In this document: one piece after another, positions 5,150 through 8,320 of the stretch | How positions within the stretch are numbered: position 1 is the first letter of the stretch | Layout of the letters: each line of letters opens with the position of its first letter | Program-made: the position numbers and the translations under genes | The notes under the pieces: model-generated | Told to the model about the DNA's origin: nothing | The model's database searches: none | The model's input: the letters and a program-made list of their open reading frames with translations, nothing else | Source: an uncultured Bilophila sp. | GTDB lineage: Bacteria; Desulfobacterota; Desulfovibrionia; Desulfovibrionales; Desulfovibrionaceae | Reading direction: 5' to 3' | Length of the DNA stretch: 8,320 bases | Assembly (NCBI GenBank): GCA_959604115.1 | Contig: CAUHBW010000155.1 | Span: forward strand, 1 to 8,320

Positions 5150-7006
5150 TTACTTTCTGTTCCGTTCCATAAACTTTTCCCGCCTTCCCCGGCCCTGCGC
5201 CGGACGCTGGCCGGAGGGCCTGCCGAGGAGGATTTCGTGCTGGCGGCGGCGTTCCTCGTCGGTCCGGGCGACATAGAGGGGCGAGCCGTCGGGGGCGCAG
5301 CGGGCGTAGTACATCGCCGTCGCGACCGTGCCCGGCGTGGGGATGAAGCACTGCACCTGACGCGGCGACCAGTTGCGTGCCGCGAGCCAGTCCCCGAGCT
5401 TGCGCATGTACGCGTCCGTGCAGCCGGGAAAGGCGCTCATCAGATAGGGGATGACGTACTGTTCCTTGCCGTTGGCCTCGGAGTAGCGGACGAAGGCTTC
5501 GAGGAAGGCTTCGAAGGGCTTCATGCCCGGCTTGCGCATGAGATCGAGCACTTCGGAGACGCAGTGCTCGGGCGCGATCTTGAGCTGTCCGCCGGTGAAT
5601 TCGCCGGTGTAGGCCGCGAGCGCGGTGGGGTCCTTGAGCGCGAGGTCGAAGCGGACCCCGCTGGCGACCCGGACGTGCTTCACTCCGGGCGTGGCCTGCA
5701 CGTCGCGAAGGAGCTGGATGCAATCCCGCTGATCCACCTGAAAGCCCTTGCAGATGCTCGGATACATGCAGCTGTCGCGGCGGCATTTGGAGGGATCGAG
5801 GCGGCATTTTGCCCCCCACATGTTCGCGCTCGGGCCGCCCACGTCGGAAATGGAGCCGCCGCGCGGCATCGCCGCGATGCGCCCGGCTTCGTCGAGAACG
5901 GAGGCGCGGGAACGGGAGGCGATGCGGCGGCCCTGATGCAGGGCCAGCGAACAGAACGAGCACCCGCCTCCGCAGCCCCGGTGCGTGGTGATGCTCGTGG
6001 CGATCATCTCCACCGCCGGAATGGGTTCCTTGTAGGAAGGATGCGGACGCCGCGAGAAGGGCAGATCGTACAGGCCGTCCAGTTCCTCCGGGGTCAGGGG
6101 GGCGGCGGGCGGCGCGAGCAGGACGGAGCGGTCGCCGTTGGGCTGCATGAGGATGCGGAGGGCCTGATGCGTTTCGCGTTCGAGCCGGATCGTGCCTTCG
6201 AGATAGGCGCGGGGCTCGGCGAGCATTTCGTCGTGCGAGGGCAGGCGGACAAGCTCGAAGCCGTCCAGTTCCGCGGCGTCGGCGGGGACGGAGGCCGTCT
6301 TCACCAGCCTTGCCGTGCCGGGAATCCCGGACCACAGGCCGGGCCAGAGTTCGCCGTCCACGGGTTCCAGCGCGGACAGATCGCCCACCAGTTCGGCCAC
6401 GGCGTCGAGCCGCCGGGCCACGTCGAGCAGGGAACGTTCGCCCATGCCGCAGGACAGGATGTCCAGCCGGGCGTCGAACAGGATGGAGCGGCGCAGGGCG
6501 TCGGCCCAGAAGTCGTAGTGCGTGATGCGGCGGAGCGAGGCTTCGATGCCCCCCGCGAGCAGGGGGAGTCCGGGGAACGCCTTGCGGATCAGGCCGGCGT
6601 ACACGATGACGGCCCGGTTCGGGCGCGCTCCTGCTTCGCCGCCGGGCGTGTAGGCGTCGTCGTGGCGTTTTTTGCGGAAGGCCGTGTAGTGGGCCAGCAT
6701 GGAGTCCAGCGCCCCGGCGCTCACCCCGGCGAACAGGCGGGGGCGGCCCATGCGGGAGAGGTCGGCGATGCCCTGCCCCTCGTCCTTCCAGCGGGGCTGG
6801 GCCACGATGCCCGTCCGGTAGCCGTGCGCCGTCAGCCAGCGCCCGAGCAACGGCACGCCGAAAGCCGGGTGATCCACGTAGGCGTCGCCGGTAACGAGGA
6901 GAATATCAAGGGAATCCCACCCGATGGCGTCCATTTCGGCGCGGGTGGTCGGCAAAAACGTCGGTTGCGGCAGCGGCGTGCGCGCGGGGAGTGCGAGATC
7001 GAACAT
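5150..7006 (-). CDS. ygiQ: YgiQ-family radical SAM protein
   Basis: The 618-aa product matches the YgiQ family of iron-sulfur radical SAM proteins, whose reaction is not established. The family N-terminal block is clear: FLPTTRAEMDAIGWD (17-31) and VTGDAYVDHPAFG (38-50). The radical SAM cluster is C345, C349 and C352 in CGGGCSFC. A second cysteine-rich stretch (C401, C408, C413, C419) is also typical of this family and may bind a further metal. Further marks are DVGGPSANMWG (388-398), LKIAPEHC (475-482), IPYLMSAFPGCT (519-530) and CFIPTPGT (553-560). The C-terminal 25 residues are basic and low in complexity. The ATG at 7006 was chosen because the family similarity starts there; no good Shine-Dalgarno precedes it, and a GTG at 7015 is an alternative. 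It stands alone, divergent from the glycosyltransferase. Confidence 0.94.
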   Translation of the reverse strand: MFDLALPARTPLPQPTFLPTTRAEMDAIGWDSLDILLVTGDAYVDHPAFGVPLLGRWLTAHGYRTGIVAQPRWKDEGQGIADLSRMGRPRLFAGVSAGALDSMLAHYTAFRKKRHDDAYTPGGEAGARPNRAVIVYAGLIRKAFPGLPLLAGGIEASLRRITHYDFWADALRRSILFDARLDILSCGMGERSLLDVARRLDAVAELVGDLSALEPVDGELWPGLWSGIPGTARLVKTASVPADAAELDGFELVRLPSHDEMLAEPRAYLEGTIRLERETHQALRILMQPNGDRSVLLAPPAAPLTPEELDGLYDLPFSRRPHPSYKEPIPAVEMIATSITTHRGCGGGCSFCSLALHQGRRIASRSRASVLDEAGRIAAMPRGGSISDVGGPSANMWGAKCRLDPSKCRRDSCMYPSICKGFQVDQRDCIQLLRDVQATPGVKHVRVASGVRFDLALKDPTALAAYTGEFTGGQLKIAPEHCVSEVLDLMRKPGMKPFEAFLEAFVRYSEANGKEQYVIPYLMSAFPGCTDAYMRKLGDWLAARNWSPRQVQCFIPTPGTVATAMYYARCAPDGSPLYVARTDEERRRQHEILLGRPSGQRPAQGRGRREKFMERNRK

Positions 7007-7160
7007 GCCGTTCACTATAAGGCAGGGAAAACCGGAAGGAAAGGACGATCCGCAAAACAAAACCCGGAGGCGGCGGCCTTCTCTTTGCTTTTCCTGCGGC
7101 GAAGCGTACAACGGGGCGGTCCCGCCAACCCTCCACCCCGCGCGCCGCGCCCTGAACGCC
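7007..7160. promoter_or_regulatory. Divergent promoter region between ygiQ and the glycosyltransferase gene
   Basis: This 154-base gap must drive both flanking genes. For the + gene, TTGCTT (7085-7090) and TACAAC (7107-7112) are 16 bases apart, a weak sigma70-like pair. On the minus side TATAGT lies at 7019-7014, too close to the ygiQ start for an ordinary leader. Neither gene has a clear Shine-Dalgarno. The calls of individual promoter boxes are low confidence. Confidence 0.35.
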
Positions 7161-8297
7161 ATGGCCCGAATCGCCCTTATCCTGCCCCGTCTCAGCCGTT
7201 ACGGCGGCGTCGAACAGTTTGCCTTCCGCCTTGCCGAAGCGCTGGCGGAAACCCGGAACAGCGAACACGAGGTGGAGTTCATCTGCGCCCGTCCGGAGTG
7301 TCCGCCGCCTCTCGGCGTGCAGGCGCGCGTAGTCGGACGTCCGCGCGGCTCCAAGTTCTTCAAGATGCTCTGGTTCCTCGTCCGGGCGGAGCGGATGCGC
7401 CGGAAGGGCAACTATGATCTGGTCATCAGCCTCGGCAAGACGTGGAATCAGGACATGATGCGCGTGGGCGGCGGCCCGCAGAAGACCTTCTGGGAGCTTT
7501 CGGAAAAGGCGTGGCCCGCCGGGTTCCCGCGCTGGTTCAAGCGGCTGCGCCGTCGGCTGCTGCCGTCCAACTGGCTCACACGGATCATCGACAACCACCA
7601 GTACCGTAGCGGGTGCCGGATCATCTGCGTGTCCGACGCGGTGCGCCACTGGGTGCAGAAGACGTATCCCGGCATTCCCGTACCCGAAGTCATTTACAAT
7701 CTGCCCGACCTGTCGCGGTTCACGCCGCCGACCCCCGAGCAGAAGCTGCTTTCCCGCATCGCCCTGAACATCGACAACGGGCATGTCGCCATAGCCACGG
7801 CGACCAGCAATTTCGCGCTCAAGGGGACGGGCATTCTTATCCGGTCCGTGGCGACGCTGCCCGAGAACGTGCATCTGTTCATCGCCGGAGGCCGGGCGTC
7901 CGAGCCCTACCGGCGTCTGGTGCAGAAGCTCGGCGTGGCGGATCGCATCCATTTTCTCGGCAAGGTGGACGACATGCCCGCGCTGTATCGGGCGATGGAC
8001 CTCTTCGTCCTGCCGTCTTTCTACGACGCCTGTTCCAACGCTGTACTGGAGGCGCTGGCCTGCGGGCTCAAGGTGTTGTCCACCACCGCCAACGGCTCCA
8101 GCGTGTTTCTCCCGCAGGAGCACGTCACGCCCGATCCCGGCAACGTCGAGGATCTTGCGGCCCGCATCAAGGCCCTGATCGACGAGCCCGCTCCCGGCCC
8201 CTTCCACATTCCCGATCACATTCAGGCCGGGCTCGAAACGTGGGTGCGCGTCGTGAACGAAGAGTGCGACCAGCGCATCGGCAAGGGTAAAGAATAG
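7161..8297 (+). CDS. GT4-type glycosyltransferase, WaaG-like (probable LPS core)
   Basis: The 378-aa product is a GT-B fold retaining glycosyltransferase of family 4, expected to move a sugar from a nucleotide sugar to a growing glycan at the cytoplasmic side of the inner membrane. Visible marks are RYGGVEQFAFRLAEAL (13-28), the N-terminal donor/acceptor loop; RVGGGPQKTFW (101-111), as in WaaG-like enzymes; SNFALKGTGILI (216-227); HLFIAGG (238-244); and FVLPSFYDACSNAVLEALACGLKVL (282-306). In that last block E297 is the second glutamate of the EX7E motif, and D289 stands at the position of the first. The ATG at 7161 fits the family start; the upstream open frame reads across the divergent gap. 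The nearest relatives in mind are LPS core glucosyltransferases, but the sugar and acceptor cannot be told. The waaA gene 5.5 kb away supports an LPS role only loosely. Confidence 0.9.
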   Translation: MARIALILPRLSRYGGVEQFAFRLAEALAETRNSEHEVEFICARPECPPPLGVQARVVGRPRGSKFFKMLWFLVRAERMRRKGNYDLVISLGKTWNQDMMRVGGGPQKTFWELSEKAWPAGFPRWFKRLRRRLLPSNWLTRIIDNHQYRSGCRIICVSDAVRHWVQKTYPGIPVPEVIYNLPDLSRFTPPTPEQKLLSRIALNIDNGHVAIATATSNFALKGTGILIRSVATLPENVHLFIAGGRASEPYRRLVQKLGVADRIHFLGKVDDMPALYRAMDLFVLPSFYDACSNAVLEALACGLKVLSTTANGSSVFLPQEHVTPDPGNVEDLAARIKALIDEPAPGPFHIPDHIQAGLETWVRVVNEECDQRIGKGKE

Positions 8298-8302
8298 AAA
8301 AA

Positions 8303-8320
8303 ATCGGGGGAGGGGAGAGG
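8303..8320 (+). repeat. Probable 5' arm of a fifth element (copy E), cut by the window end
   Basis: ATCGGGGGAGGGGAGAGG follows five bases after the glycosyltransferase stop. The minus strand after the ygiQ stop has the near-identical ATCGGGGGGGAGG (5147-5135), where it forms the first arm of copy D. The second arm and tail would lie beyond the window, so this is a prediction. Confidence 0.4.

Noticed and set aside
5237..7417. Long open frame of 726 codons on the + strand opposite ygiQ
   Set aside because: It is a mirror of the ygiQ codon pattern, has no recognisable domain, and extends into the start of the glycosyltransferase gene in another frame.

Overview
The window is GC-rich Gram-negative chromosomal DNA. 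It carries a Kdo transferase, a D-Ala-D-Ala ligase, a YgiQ-type radical SAM protein and a WaaG-like glycosyltransferase. Gene content, base composition and the G/C-rich intergenic hairpins suggest a Desulfovibrio/Bilophila-type bacterium (Desulfovibrionaceae). That assignment is an inference; no marker gene proves it.

Layout. Positions 1-261 hold the end of an unknown neighbour (a likely + strand terminator) and a repeat copy (A). waaA (minus, 1650-262) makes the Kdo-lipid A inner core. Positions 1651-1975 are non-coding, with a 54-base perfect palindrome and its tail (copy B) and the ddl terminator. A minus-strand operon follows, read from right to left: a YczE/YitT-like membrane protein (4841-4197), a fusion of a MocA-like nucleotidyltransferase with an HD phosphohydrolase (4172-2832), and ddl (2875-1976), whose start overlaps the preceding gene by 44 bases. 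Positions 4842-5149 are non-coding and hold repeat copies C and D. A ygiQ-family radical SAM gene (7006-5150, minus) and a GT4 glycosyltransferase (7161-8297, +) diverge from a 154-base gap. A probable fifth repeat copy starts after the glycosyltransferase stop and runs off the window.

The genes are envelope and housekeeping functions: waaA and the GT4 enzyme fit lipopolysaccharide core assembly, and ddl makes the peptidoglycan dipeptide. The MocA-like/HD fusion points to molybdopterin cofactor maturation or another nucleotide task. No phage, CRISPR, transposase, tRNA or defence gene was seen.

The part least explained by the genes is a family of interspersed elements, each a homopurine/homopyrimidine palindrome plus a conserved tail of about 60-75 bases. 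Four copies are complete and one is partial. In the complete copies the hairpin always faces the nearest gene and the tail points away; the partial copy fits this as far as it can be read. The two upstream copies (B, C) share identical outer stems, while their inner stems differ in sequence but still pair.
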